The notes under the pieces were generated by a model. The model did no database searches, was not told the DNA's origin, and saw nothing but the letters and a program-made list of their open reading frames with translations. From the NCBI RefSeq assembly GCF_003335085.1, contig NZ_QPEJ01000018.1:558001-622000 (forward strand): a stretch of 64,000 nucleotides of DNA. Direction: 5' to 3'. This DNA is from Polaribacter sp. WD7 (GTDB lineage: Bacteria; Bacteroidota; Bacteroidia; Flavobacteriales; Flavobacteriaceae). The translations under genes were made by a program, and so were the position numbers. Below, piece by piece: positions 36,424 to 44,620 of this stretch (the first letter of the stretch is position 1; the number at the start of each line of letters is the position of its first letter).

Positions 36424-36431
36424 TACCTTTG
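36424..36431 (+). promoter_or_regulatory. -7 promoter element upstream of the HTH genes
   Basis: TACCTTTG fits TAnnTTTG and lies 27 nt before the ATG at 36459, just after the inverted repeat at 36373-36397. No -33 TTG is clear. Confidence 0.4.
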
Positions 36432-36458
36432 TCCTCGTAATTATTAAACAAATAAGCG

Positions 36459-36755
36459 ATGACAGAGAACAACATTACACAAGTACACGGTACAACACCA
36501 AAACAATTAAGAGAAAACATTTTAAAAGATGTTAGAACAGAACTAAAAGAAATAGTTCTAAACTTTCAACCCAAAAAGCTACCCGAATATTTGACAAGAA
36601 AAGAAGTTGCTAAAATCTTAAAAGTATCATTAGTTACCCTTTCAGATTGGAATAAAAAAGGAGTGCTAAAACCTTACAGATTAGGAAATCTTATCAGATA
36701 CAAAAGAGCAGAATTAGACCAGGCATTAATTAGTATTAACTCTAAAAAAAGATAA
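36459..36755 (+). CDS. Excisionase-like helix-turn-helix protein (HTH_17) 1
   Basis: The 98-residue protein has a winged HTH_17/MerR-like domain at about 44-92: EYLTRKEVAKILKVSLVTLS is the helix-turn-helix and KPYRLGNLIRYKRAELDQAL the wing. Such proteins act as recombination directionality factors or as regulators in Bacteroidota elements. Its stop is 1 nt before the next, related gene, so the pair is one transcript. Confidence 0.9.
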   Translation: MTENNITQVHGTTPKQLRENILKDVRTELKEIVLNFQPKKLPEYLTRKEVAKILKVSLVTLSDWNKKGVLKPYRLGNLIRYKRAELDQALISINSKKR

Positions 36756-36756
36756 G

Positions 36757-37041
36757 ATGAGCAATTTTCAACACCCATTTAACGATTCATTAAAAAAAAT
36801 ATCTATTAGATTAGAATATTTAATTAAACAAAATGAATTCAAAAATAAGCTAAGTCCAGAATATGTTTTGTTAGACAATGCAGACATTTTACAACTCTTT
36901 AAAATTTCACCTAAAACAGCAAGTAATTGGAGAGAAGAACAGATACTTCCTTATTCTCAAATAAAAGGTAAAATCTATTATAAGCTATCTGATATGCACA
37001 AAGTAATTGACAAACATTACAATTCAAATAAAAAAAAATAG
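36757..37041 (+). CDS. Excisionase-like helix-turn-helix protein 2
   Basis: The 94-residue protein has a second HTH_17-type domain (about 36-88; LLDNADILQLFKISPKTASN, then ILPYSQIKGKIYYKLSDMHKVI). It is a diverged relative of the preceding protein. It ends with four lysine-type codons in a run of nine A (37030-37038) directly before the TAG stop. The frame one base back stays open into the next gene, so a -1 frameshift product is possible. Confidence 0.85.
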   Translation: MSNFQHPFNDSLKKISIRLEYLIKQNEFKNKLSPEYVLLDNADILQLFKISPKTASNWREEQILPYSQIKGKIYYKLSDMHKVIDKHYNSNKKK

Positions 37042-37073
37042 TCGGAATTAATAGGGTTAATATTCCATTAGAA

Positions 37074-37799
37074 ATGTGCAATTGGGTATTGCAAAACAAT
37101 CAAGAAAACCCTTTTCAATTATTTGTCTATCTAAAATTAACATATCCATCAGGTAAAATTCAATGGAATGGTTTAGATAAAGAATATGCAAGTTTTTTCT
37201 TATGTAAAACCACTAAAACAATAACAAATAATTTTAAGAAATTAATTGAATTAGAATGGTTGTATTATGATGAACAATTTAAATATTACAGGTTAGAAGC
37301 CATAGATACATTAAGAGATGAAAGAGATTGGGTAAAAAGAAGAGCCTATCCATTTGGTTATAAAGACATCAATAATATAAGAGCAACGTTAGGAGCAGTA
37401 TTATACACGCAACTATACAAATCTTATTGTGGGAAACATTTTAAAAAACACAAAAGCAACGTGCTAAAAAGTGAGAGCGCCAATAAGTCTTTTGTGGTTT
37501 CCTATGATGTTAAAAAATATGCTGAAATATCTGTAAATGGTATAGTAGCTATTTTTAAACTCTCGAAATGCAAAGCATCAAGAATTAAAAATTTGGCAGT
37601 AAAACACAAGTTGATAGAAGTTAAAAAAAATTATGAAAAACTAAAGCCTAATGAGTTAGATGTTGCTAAAAAAGGTGCAAAATATAGAGATGAAAATCAA
37701 AACATCATATTTAAGAACGGAAACTACTATTTACAACATATTGATAAAATTTACTCTGATTTATACTTTAAAAAAAGGAAAAAATTAGAAACATTATAA
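37074..37799 (+). CDS. Island winged-helix-like hypothetical protein
   Basis: From the ATG at 37074 the protein has 241 residues. It has no recognised family, but its start (NPFQLFVYLKLTYPSGKIQW) and the segment SVNGIVAIFKLSKCKASRIKNLAVK look like winged-helix DNA-binding units of element-encoded replication or regulatory proteins. The open frame extends 14 codons upstream, from a stop at 37029-37031, and encodes the protein-like INRVNIPLE with no ATG, GTG or TTG. The true product may therefore begin at a rare start codon or be made by -1 frameshifting from the gene before. Confidence 0.65.
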   Translation: MCNWVLQNNQENPFQLFVYLKLTYPSGKIQWNGLDKEYASFFLCKTTKTITNNFKKLIELEWLYYDEQFKYYRLEAIDTLRDERDWVKRRAYPFGYKDINNIRATLGAVLYTQLYKSYCGKHFKKHKSNVLKSESANKSFVVSYDVKKYAEISVNGIVAIFKLSKCKASRIKNLAVKHKLIEVKKNYEKLKPNELDVAKKGAKYRDENQNIIFKNGNYYLQHIDKIYSDLYFKKRKKLETL

Positions 37800-37939
37800 G
37801 TGAGTATATAGTATACAATTACTACTTCTTTTATTATTAATAAATAAACAATACACAAAGAGCTGATTAAAAGAAAAAGAAGAATAGAAAATCAATTAAT
37901 ATTTATACTTTTATAATTCTATAAATTGCTTATTAGAAT

Positions 37940-40900
37940 ATGTCATTATATCAAACTTCAGTATTAAAAAATTATATCAATTTACAAGAAGATGCTGTTA
38001 TTGAAAAAGCCTATAAAAAGTATGTCAAGTATTTTTTAAATCCTACCATTCAAGAAAATATACGTAGTTCTAAAGAAGAAGAATATCAAGGTATATTTTT
38101 AACAGAACTATTTGTAAATATTTTAGGCTATACATTAAAACCAAAAGCAGATTTTAATTTAGTTGCAGAATATAAAAATCAAACCAATTCTAGAAAAGCA
38201 GATGGAGCAATATTACATAACGATATTGCTATTGGAGTTATAGAATTAAAAGGAACAAATACCAAAGATTTAGAAAGTATACGTAAACAAGCATTCGATT
38301 ATAAAGCCAACCAAAAAGGATGTGTCTATGTAATTACGTCTAATTTCGAGAAGTTACGCTTCTATATAAATGATGCTACAGAGTTTGAAGAATTCAATTT
38401 ATTCGAACTCACTGCAGCACGTTTTCAACTCTTCTATTTATGTTTACAGAAAGACAATATTATAAACAATGTTCCTTTAAAAATTAAAGAAGCATCTATA
38501 GTACAAGAAGAAAAAATAACCAAAGAGTTTTATAAAGACTACTCACTCTTTAAAAGAGAATTGTATAGAGATTTAGTAAAACAGAATGCTAAGAGATTAA
38601 AAAGTTCTAATGTCATTTCGAGCGCAGTCGAGAAATCTCAAGAACAACTTCAACTCGAAAAAAACGTAAAACTCACTTTATTTAAAAAATCACAAAAATT
38701 AATAGATCGTTTCTTATTTATATTCTTTGCTGAAGATAGAGCTTTATTACCTGCAAATAGTACAGAGCTTATTTTAGAAAAGTGGAAAGCAGACAACGAT
38801 TTTGGTGATGAAAGACCATTGTACAACCTTTTTAAACAATACTTTCATTTTTTAGACCAAGGTAGACAAGGAACAAAAAGCAGAGGCGAAATATATGCGT
38901 ATAATGGTGGTTTGTTTAAAGAAGATACTTTATTAGATGGTTTAGAAATTGATAACGAATTACTGTACAAACACACGCACAAATTAGCAGCATATGATTT
39001 TGAAAGTCAGGTAGATGTTAATATTCTAGGACACATTTTCGAAAACTCTTTAAATGAAATTGAAAGCGTAAATGCAGAAATTGAAGGTGCTAATTTTGAC
39101 AAACAAAAAAGCAAACGCAAAAAAGACGGAGTATTCTACACCCCAAAATACATTACCAAATACATTGTAGAAAATACTATTGGTAAATTATGTGAAGAAA
39201 AGAAAGTAGCATTAGGTATTAAAGAAGAAGAATATTTTAAAGGACGTAAAAACCGAAATAAATCCACCATAACCAAGTTAGTTGGTTTGTTAGATGAATA
39301 TAGAGATTGGCTCTTACAATTAACCATTTGCGACCCTGCTTGTGGTTCTGGTGCATTTTTAAACCAAGCGTTAAACTTTTTAATTGCAGAACACACCTAT
39401 ATAGACGAACTAAAAACAAAAGTTTTAGGTGGTGGATTACAATTCTCAGATATTGAAAACACCATATTAGAAAACAATATTTTTGGGGTAGATTTAAACG
39501 AAGAATCTGTAGAAATTGCCAAACTATCTTTATGGTTAAGAACTGCACAACCACGTAGAAAATTAAACGATTTAAGCAGCAATATAAAATGTGGTAATTC
39601 TTTAATTGATAGCAAAACTGTTGCTGGTGAAAAAGCCTTTCATTGGGAAACTCAATTTCCACAAGTATTTGAAAAAGGTGGTTTTGATGTAGTTATTGGG
39701 AATCCGCCTTATGGAGCTGAATTAAGTGGTAAAAAATGGTTGAAAAATAGATTTAAAGAATCAAGTTTTGGCAATATAGACTCTTATAAATATTTTATTC
39801 AATTAGGTTCTGAATTACTAAAGGGTAAAGGAGTATTGAGTTATATAATGCCTGACTCTTATTTAGAAAAAGAATACTTCAAAGACATAAGAGTTTTTAC
39901 TTCTAAATTTTTTAAATCTATAACTAACATTAAATTAGGTGATGATGTTTTTGAAGAGGTTAATTTGCCAACAGCAATCATTGTGTTAGATTGTAAAGGA
40001 GAAATCGCTTCTACATATAAATATTTAGATTTATCACACTCTAGTAAGAGTGAAAAATCAGATTTACTTTTTAATCAAAATAAATATATTACACAAGCAC
40101 CCCAAGTTGAGAAGACTTTTGTAGTTATTAAAAGTATTATAAAAAAAGATAACACTATAGCTTTAATTGAAGTTTACGAGCAAGTTATGGGTGTTAAAGT
40201 TTATCAAAAAGGAAAGGGTAAACCAAAACAAACTTTATTCGAAAAAGATAATGATGTTTTTGTTTCAAAAATAAAAAGTGAAGAATTTAAATATCCTTAT
40301 ATCTCTCAAGGTATTAATAGGTATTTTTATCAAAGTCAAAATGAATTTATTTCATATGGTGAATGGTTGGCAGAACCAAGGAAAAAACAATATTTTACTA
40401 ATCCTAAAATTGTAGTTAGAGAAATAATTAATCCAAGAATTTTTGCAACATATATCGAAGAAAACGCAGTTGTTAAAAATATTGCAGCTGTTTTAATTGA
40501 GAAGGATAAAAAATATCCATTAAAATTTCTATTAGGTTTACTTAATTCAAAATTATTAACTTATTATGTCAATGAACAATCACCGAAAAGTAATAATAAA
40601 AGTTATCCTAGTTTTAATTCTCGTTTATTAAAAGAGATACCAATCCCAATTTGTGATGACAACCCAAAAAATAGAATTATTTCTAATGCAGATATAATGT
40701 CTTTAAAAGTTTCTGAAAAAATAAAATTTAGAGATAAATTCATTAAATATATTAAACAAAAATTCCAACTTGAAAAACTATCCAAAAAACTACAAAATTG
40801 GCACGAATTAGAATTTGGAGACTTTATAAAAGAGCTAAATAAAGCCATTAAACTAAGCAATAAGCAACGTTTAAAAGACAACTTACAAGAAGTACCAACG

Positions 40901-41068
40901 CTAACAAAAAAAGACGAGTTTGAGTGGTTAGACCTCTTTGAAGAAAACAAACAAAAAGCACAAGAACTACAAACCCAAATAAACCAAACAGATGCAGCAA
41001 TAGACGCTATGGTCTATGAGTTGTATGGGTTAACAGATGAAGAAATTGCAATTGTTGAGAATAGTTAG
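37940..41068 (+). CDS. Type IIG restriction-modification enzyme (Eco57I-like)
   Basis: The 1042-residue single chain combines three functions. Residues 1-150 are a PD-(D/E)xK nuclease like HsdR-N, with E54 in a helix, D88 and E102-L-K104 (GVIELKGT). A helical linker runs to about 390. The N6-adenine methylase has the SAM motif D465-PACGSG and the catalytic N588-PPY. The C-terminal about 400 residues, with a TaqI-like specificity region, should read the target sequence. One polypeptide would thus methylate and cut. The gene is 2 nt from the kinase gene. Residues 225-234 come from a genome-wide repeat sequence. Confidence 0.93.
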   Translation: MSLYQTSVLKNYINLQEDAVIEKAYKKYVKYFLNPTIQENIRSSKEEEYQGIFLTELFVNILGYTLKPKADFNLVAEYKNQTNSRKADGAILHNDIAIGVIELKGTNTKDLESIRKQAFDYKANQKGCVYVITSNFEKLRFYINDATEFEEFNLFELTAARFQLFYLCLQKDNIINNVPLKIKEASIVQEEKITKEFYKDYSLFKRELYRDLVKQNAKRLKSSNVISSAVEKSQEQLQLEKNVKLTLFKKSQKLIDRFLFIFFAEDRALLPANSTELILEKWKADNDFGDERPLYNLFKQYFHFLDQGRQGTKSRGEIYAYNGGLFKEDTLLDGLEIDNELLYKHTHKLAAYDFESQVDVNILGHIFENSLNEIESVNAEIEGANFDKQKSKRKKDGVFYTPKYITKYIVENTIGKLCEEKKVALGIKEEEYFKGRKNRNKSTITKLVGLLDEYRDWLLQLTICDPACGSGAFLNQALNFLIAEHTYIDELKTKVLGGGLQFSDIENTILENNIFGVDLNEESVEIAKLSLWLRTAQPRRKLNDLSSNIKCGNSLIDSKTVAGEKAFHWETQFPQVFEKGGFDVVIGNPPYGAELSGKKWLKNRFKESSFGNIDSYKYFIQLGSELLKGKGVLSYIMPDSYLEKEYFKDIRVFTSKFFKSITNIKLGDDVFEEVNLPTAIIVLDCKGEIASTYKYLDLSHSSKSEKSDLLFNQNKYITQAPQVEKTFVVIKSIIKKDNTIALIEVYEQVMGVKVYQKGKGKPKQTLFEKDNDVFVSKIKSEEFKYPYISQGINRYFYQSQNEFISYGEWLAEPRKKQYFTNPKIVVREIINPRIFATYIEENAVVKNIAAVLIEKDKKYPLKFLLGLLNSKLLTYYVNEQSPKSNNKSYPSFNSRLLKEIPIPICDDNPKNRIISNADIMSLKVSEKIKFRDKFIKYIKQKFQLEKLSKKLQNWHELEFGDFIKELNKAIKLSNKQRLKDNLQEVPTLTKKDEFEWLDLFEENKQKAQELQTQINQTDAAIDAMVYELYGLTDEEIAIVENS
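38611..38640. repeat. Interspersed repeat sequence inside the R-M coding region
   Basis: tgtcatttcgagcgcagtcg continues as agaaatctca. It carries TCGA arms around GCGCAG. I recall this as a frequent intergenic repeat in Flavobacteriaceae. Here it lies in frame in the linker before the methylase domain and encodes VISSAVEKSQ. Confidence 0.55.
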
Positions 41069-41070
41069 TT

Positions 41071-42153
41071 ATGGATAAATTTAAAGCTACTTATACAGAT
41101 GTTACAGATTGGGATGTTATTGTGTATCAAAATACTACTGGTAGCAGGAGTAAAAAAATAATTAGAGAACCAGAAACAGAAGATGAATATTTTTTTAAAG
41201 GTTCTAAAGAATTAGCTGATGGAGAAATTAGATATCCAAGTGAGTTTTGGTCAGAAATTGTGTCATCTAAAATAGGGCAATATTTAAAATTTAATATCCT
41301 AGATTATAATATTGGTTATAATAAAGATGGTACCCAAAAAATTGGTTGTCTTTCTAAATCTATGGTCTTAAATTCTAAAAATAAACTTACTGAAGGAAAA
41401 GTTTATTTAACAGGGTATAAATCTTCTTACAATCCAGAAAAAGATAAGAAAGAATATACTTTTCAGTTTATTAGAGATACTTTATCTTTCTTTAACTACA
41501 GTAATTACATTAAGAACTTATTAGAAATTATAGTTTTTGATGCTTTAATTGGTAATTCTGATAGACATCAAGAAAACTGGGGTATTATAACTAACTTTGA
41601 GCAAACTATTGAAGATTTTAACGAAAAAATAAGAAATACTAATGATAGGTGGTATAAAAATTGGGGTTTAAAATTAGGGAGATTGTTAACAATTATTCAG
41701 TCAGAAAAGTTTAAAAGAAATACTAAAAAATTTAAAAAAACAGATTTGTTAATTGAATCTGATATTGTAAAAAATTATTTTTCACCAATATATGATAGTG
41801 GTTGTTGTTTAGGTCGTGAATATAATCTTGAAAAAGTAGGAAAAATGATAACTGATAATCAAATGATTGCCAAATATCTAAAAAATGGAACTTCTGAAAT
41901 TCATTGGCTAGGTAAAAAATTAAACCATTTTGATTTAATTAGTCGTTTAAAAGAAGAGTATCCAGAGCAGATAAAAAAACTAATTTATAAGATAGAGGTA
42001 AATTTTAATGAGAAAAATATAAATGAGATTATTCAAAATATAGATCAAAATCTACCAATCCAATTAAAAAAACATAAATTACATCCGCTAAGGAAAGAAT
42101 TAATGATAAAGTTAATAAATTTGCGTTTTAACAAGTTATTAGAATTAAAATGA
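41071..42153 (+). CDS. HipA/CtkA-like Ser/Thr protein kinase
   Basis: The 360-residue protein has the kinase residues of HipA-like enzymes. K43 in FFKGSKE should bind ATP and E58/E62 lie in the following helix. D164 and N169 in GNSDRHQENWGII are the catalytic base and metal ligand, and D242 in PIYDSGCCLGRE is the DFG-like aspartate. It lacks the usual HipA N-subdomain 1; the short N-terminus resembles CtkA. HipA-type kinases phosphorylate translation factors such as GltX and arrest growth. The target here is unknown. It begins 2 nt after the R-M gene and overlaps the HIRAN gene by 4 nt. Confidence 0.85.
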   Translation: MDKFKATYTDVTDWDVIVYQNTTGSRSKKIIREPETEDEYFFKGSKELADGEIRYPSEFWSEIVSSKIGQYLKFNILDYNIGYNKDGTQKIGCLSKSMVLNSKNKLTEGKVYLTGYKSSYNPEKDKKEYTFQFIRDTLSFFNYSNYIKNLLEIIVFDALIGNSDRHQENWGIITNFEQTIEDFNEKIRNTNDRWYKNWGLKLGRLLTIIQSEKFKRNTKKFKKTDLLIESDIVKNYFSPIYDSGCCLGREYNLEKVGKMITDNQMIAKYLKNGTSEIHWLGKKLNHFDLISRLKEEYPEQIKKLIYKIEVNFNEKNINEIIQNIDQNLPIQLKKHKLHPLRKELMIKLINLRFNKLLELK

Positions 42154-42800
42154 AATCAATAGGAAATATATATCTTACTTGGCGTAAAGGCAAGGGCGAA
42201 AGGAGAATTCCTATTGGCGTAATTAAACGCAACAAAACTTTAGGCACACGTTTTCATTATCTTAAAAAAGGTATAGAAGATGCTAAAAAGTTTGGGTTTT
42301 CAATTTATGAGGGTTTTCCAGATACCTCAATGACATATTCAAAAAATGTTATTGAAATATTTGGGCAAAGAATAATGAGGAGTGAAAGAAACGACATTAA
42401 AGACTTTTACGATTTTTGGTTGATTGACAAAACACACCTTAACGATGTTTACTATATGCTTGCCCATACTCAAGGAATATTACCCACGGATAATTATGAG
42501 TTTTTAGCAGAATTTAATTCCTCAAAAGATTTAAAATTTATTACAGAAATTTCTGGTTTATCAAAATTTAAAATTAGTTCAGAGGTTTTAAAAAAAGGAG
42601 ATATACTGTCCTATAAAAAAGAGTCTAACAATTCATTTGATAAATACGCTGTTAAAGTTTTTAAAGATGAACTCTGTTTAGGGTATATTAAAATAATACA
42701 TAATCGTATTTTTCATAGAAGCAATAAAGAATTTAAAATCTCTGTTCAACACCTAGAAAAGAATGGTGTTTTAAATAGAGTCTTTTTGCGTATTGAGTAA
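42150..42800 (+). CDS. HIRAN-domain protein with HipA-N-like front part
   Basis: The 216-residue protein ends in a HIRAN domain (about 127-216): FITEISGLSKFKISSEVLKK, GDILSYKKESNNSFDKYAVK and LGYIKIIHNRIF match its strand order. HIRAN domains bind 3' DNA ends or stalled forks in eukaryotic Rad5/HLTF. Residues 1-120 (GNIYLTWRKGKGERRIPIGV) resemble the N-terminal subdomain of HipA kinases. Its ATG overlaps the kinase stop by 4 nt, so the two are probably made in equal amounts and may form one complex. It may act as sensor or as antitoxin; this is inference. Confidence 0.8.
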   Translation: MKSIGNIYLTWRKGKGERRIPIGVIKRNKTLGTRFHYLKKGIEDAKKFGFSIYEGFPDTSMTYSKNVIEIFGQRIMRSERNDIKDFYDFWLIDKTHLNDVYYMLAHTQGILPTDNYEFLAEFNSSKDLKFITEISGLSKFKISSEVLKKGDILSYKKESNNSFDKYAVKVFKDELCLGYIKIIHNRIFHRSNKEFKISVQHLEKNGVLNRVFLRIE

Positions 42801-42896
42801 CATGTTTTGTAACTAATCAAAAATATATACGTCTAATTCATAAAAGTAATTATATAGTTAAGTATAACGTTTACAATATAATAAATGATATAATAG

Positions 42897-42927
42897 TTGC
42901 TTTAAGTAATTTAATTATATATTTTTG
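42897..42927 (+). promoter_or_regulatory. Promoter of the 57-aa/ART-like gene pair
   Basis: TTG at 42897-42899, a 20-nt spacer and TATTTTTG at 42920-42927 fit the full Bacteroidota consensus, 48 nt before the ATG at 42976. The pair is thus expressed separately from the R-M operon. Confidence 0.65.
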
Positions 42928-42975
42928 TATAAGAAATAAAAGTATTACTTTACATCAGAATAATAATTCATTTAA

Positions 42976-43149
42976 ATGAAAAAAGAACAAACATCTCTTC
43001 TTGTTGCTTTGGCAAAAAAATTAAAAAATGAACATTCTTCTAAGGAGTCAGCAATGGCTTCTCTTAATTCAGCTGGTATTGTAACTAAAAATGGAGAAAT
43101 AACTAAATCTTTTCCAAATTTAGAAAGAGTACTTTCTATTGCTGAATAA
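42976..43149 (+). CDS. Small 57-aa protein, possible antitoxin partner
   Basis: The 57-residue ORF (MKKEQTSLLVALAKKLKNEH ... LERVLSIAE) starts behind a good promoter and ends 3 nt before the next gene. It is lysine-rich and mostly helical, with the phrase GIVTKNGEITKSFPNL. I know no family name. The tight coupling to an ADP-ribosyltransferase-like gene suggests an antitoxin or regulator, which is inference. Confidence 0.7.
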   Translation: MKKEQTSLLVALAKKLKNEHSSKESAMASLNSAGIVTKNGEITKSFPNLERVLSIAE

Positions 43150-43152
43150 TAA

Positions 43153-43758
43153 ATGTATAGTTCAAGGTCTAATATCTTAATTGGATTTCACGGCTGCGAC
43201 GAATCTGCTAGAAATGAGCTTCTTACAAAACCTAAAAAAGTAAAAATAAGTGAAAAACCATTTGATTGGTTAGGTCACGGATTTTATGTTTGGGAGAACA
43301 ATTATGAAAGAGCCTTAGAATGGGCTAAAGACAAACAAAAAAGAGGAAAAATAAAAAAAGCTTCAGTTATAGGAGTTGTTTTTACGTTAGACTATTGCTT
43401 AGATTTAATTGATAGCGAATTCATAAAGATGCTTTCCATTTATTACAAATTAATGGAAAAGGATTTTTCTTCTATTGGTAAAGACTTGCCTAAAAATAAA
43501 GATGTAAAAGAAGATGAACATAAAGATCTACTGATTAGAGAATTAGATTGCGCTGTAATACAATACTTACATCAAAAAATAAAAGAAGCAAAAGAAAATG
43601 ACAAAAACACACCATTAAAAGAGTTCGACTCAGCAAGAGGTGTTTTTACAGAAGGTGGCCCTGCATTTCCTGGTGCTGGTGTTCAGAAAAAAAGTCACAT
43701 ACAAATTTGTATTAGAAATATGGACTGTATCAAAGGTTTCTTTTTACCTAGAAAATAA
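43153..43758 (+). CDS. ADP-ribosyltransferase-like protein (DUF3990-like), possible toxin
   Basis: The 201-residue protein has motifs like DUF3990 and related ART folds: a first strand IGFHGCDES (H13), WLGHGFYVWENNYERALEWA (Y45 with a helix), and a late AGVQKKSHIQICIRN strand where the third catalytic residue would lie (Q184 instead of the usual Glu). ARTs of this kind modify proteins, tRNA or NAD-dependent targets. The fold call is by pattern only. It follows the 57-aa gene by 3 nt, the layout of a toxin-antitoxin pair. No signal peptide is present. Confidence 0.6.
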   Translation: MYSSRSNILIGFHGCDESARNELLTKPKKVKISEKPFDWLGHGFYVWENNYERALEWAKDKQKRGKIKKASVIGVVFTLDYCLDLIDSEFIKMLSIYYKLMEKDFSSIGKDLPKNKDVKEDEHKDLLIRELDCAVIQYLHQKIKEAKENDKNTPLKEFDSARGVFTEGGPAFPGAGVQKKSHIQICIRNMDCIKGFFLPRK

Positions 43759-44620
43759 CTTAAATTCTTAAACTACGTATAGGTCAAATATCCCCACAAC
43801 CCAAAACCCAGTTTATTTTAAAAATGCGTTTATAATTTAAATGGTATTTTTAAAACAAGCCTCTGTCTTTTGTGTTGTTCCGCTTTCCAGCACCTAAGTT
43901 TAGCGTTTTACTTTCTAGTGGTACTTGCATTTTAAAGCTTGTCTTTTCGCACACTCAAACACAACTGTAAAAAGCAATCTTTACTATTTTTTTCATAAAA
44001 CACAAAACTCCCCAAAGCTATATTTACATAATGCGCAGTTATATACACATTCATTTGATTTCTGGTCTATAACGCCATTATGTAAAATAGCCGCTTCTGC
44101 CCACGCTTTTTGCAGCCACTTCTGCCCACGCACTAGGTATGTTAATTATTTTAAATAGAATTTAAAAAGAAAAACCCACATCGTGGAGAGGTGGGAAATT
44201 GCTATGAAAAAGAAAGTGAGATTTAACTCACTATTGTAAATATACTAAAAATTATAAAAACGCATTTTGTTTTAATATTTCATTCAATCGCCATTAGGCT
44301 AACATTTTAAAAGATTGATAAACTCCAAGCTCAAACCAGCCTCTGTTTATCAATCTTTAAAAACGATAAAACACCTCTTTTTCCTTATCTCATTCAACTG
44401 CACAAAAATCCTGCTAAATTCATTTAATTTCTTTATCAAAATTCTTTGTTTGTTTCATTTCACTAAGTAAAAAATGGTAAAATAAGACTATTAGAGGTAA
44501 TGAGAATAAAGAGTGGTAACAATTACGTTTTTTATCAGTATATTAGGTAGTAAGTAGTATTAAAGCCATAATAAAACCGTACCAAGTCCAAAGAAGTATT
44601 AATTTTAATTTTATATAGTA
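43759..44620. other. Long gap in the island with hairpins and short repeats, no convincing gene
   Basis: These 862 bp hold no ORF with protein-like composition; a 77-codon frame at 43925-44158 looks spurious. The gap contains two 25-bp tandem units with gccRcttctgcccacgc (44090-44131), a hairpin cccac/gtggg at 44175-44195 next to A-rich sequence that would be a minus-strand terminator, and a perfect 14-bp stem at 44310-44358. It could encode a structured RNA or be decayed element DNA. Confidence 0.55.
44310..44358. repeat. 14-bp perfect inverted repeat (stem-loop)
   Basis: aaagattgataaac (44310-44323) and gtttatcaatcttt (44345-44358) pair fully around a 21-nt loop, followed by AAAAA. The arms are longer than usual for a terminator and no gene ends here. 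It could be part of a small RNA, a recombination site or a protein-binding site. Confidence 0.7.

Noticed and set aside
39237..39662. 141-codon minus-strand frame inside the R-M gene
   Set aside because: It lies opposite the conserved methylase motifs and has a Leu/Ile/Cys-rich composition unlike a real protein.
37940..41068. PglX methylase of a BREX system
   Set aside because: The chain has its own PD-(D/E)xK nuclease at the N-terminus and no brx or pgl partner genes lie nearby.
43915..43930. Second attachment-like site (agtggtac) inside the island
   Set aside because: Only 8 bases match the attachment core and the flanking bases differ, which is expected by chance.
43925..44158. 77-codon open frame in the island's empty stretch
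   Set aside because: The sequence is rich in His, Phe, Cys and Ser with no domain pattern, no promoter or ribosome site is seen, and it crosses tandem repeat units. It looks like chance.
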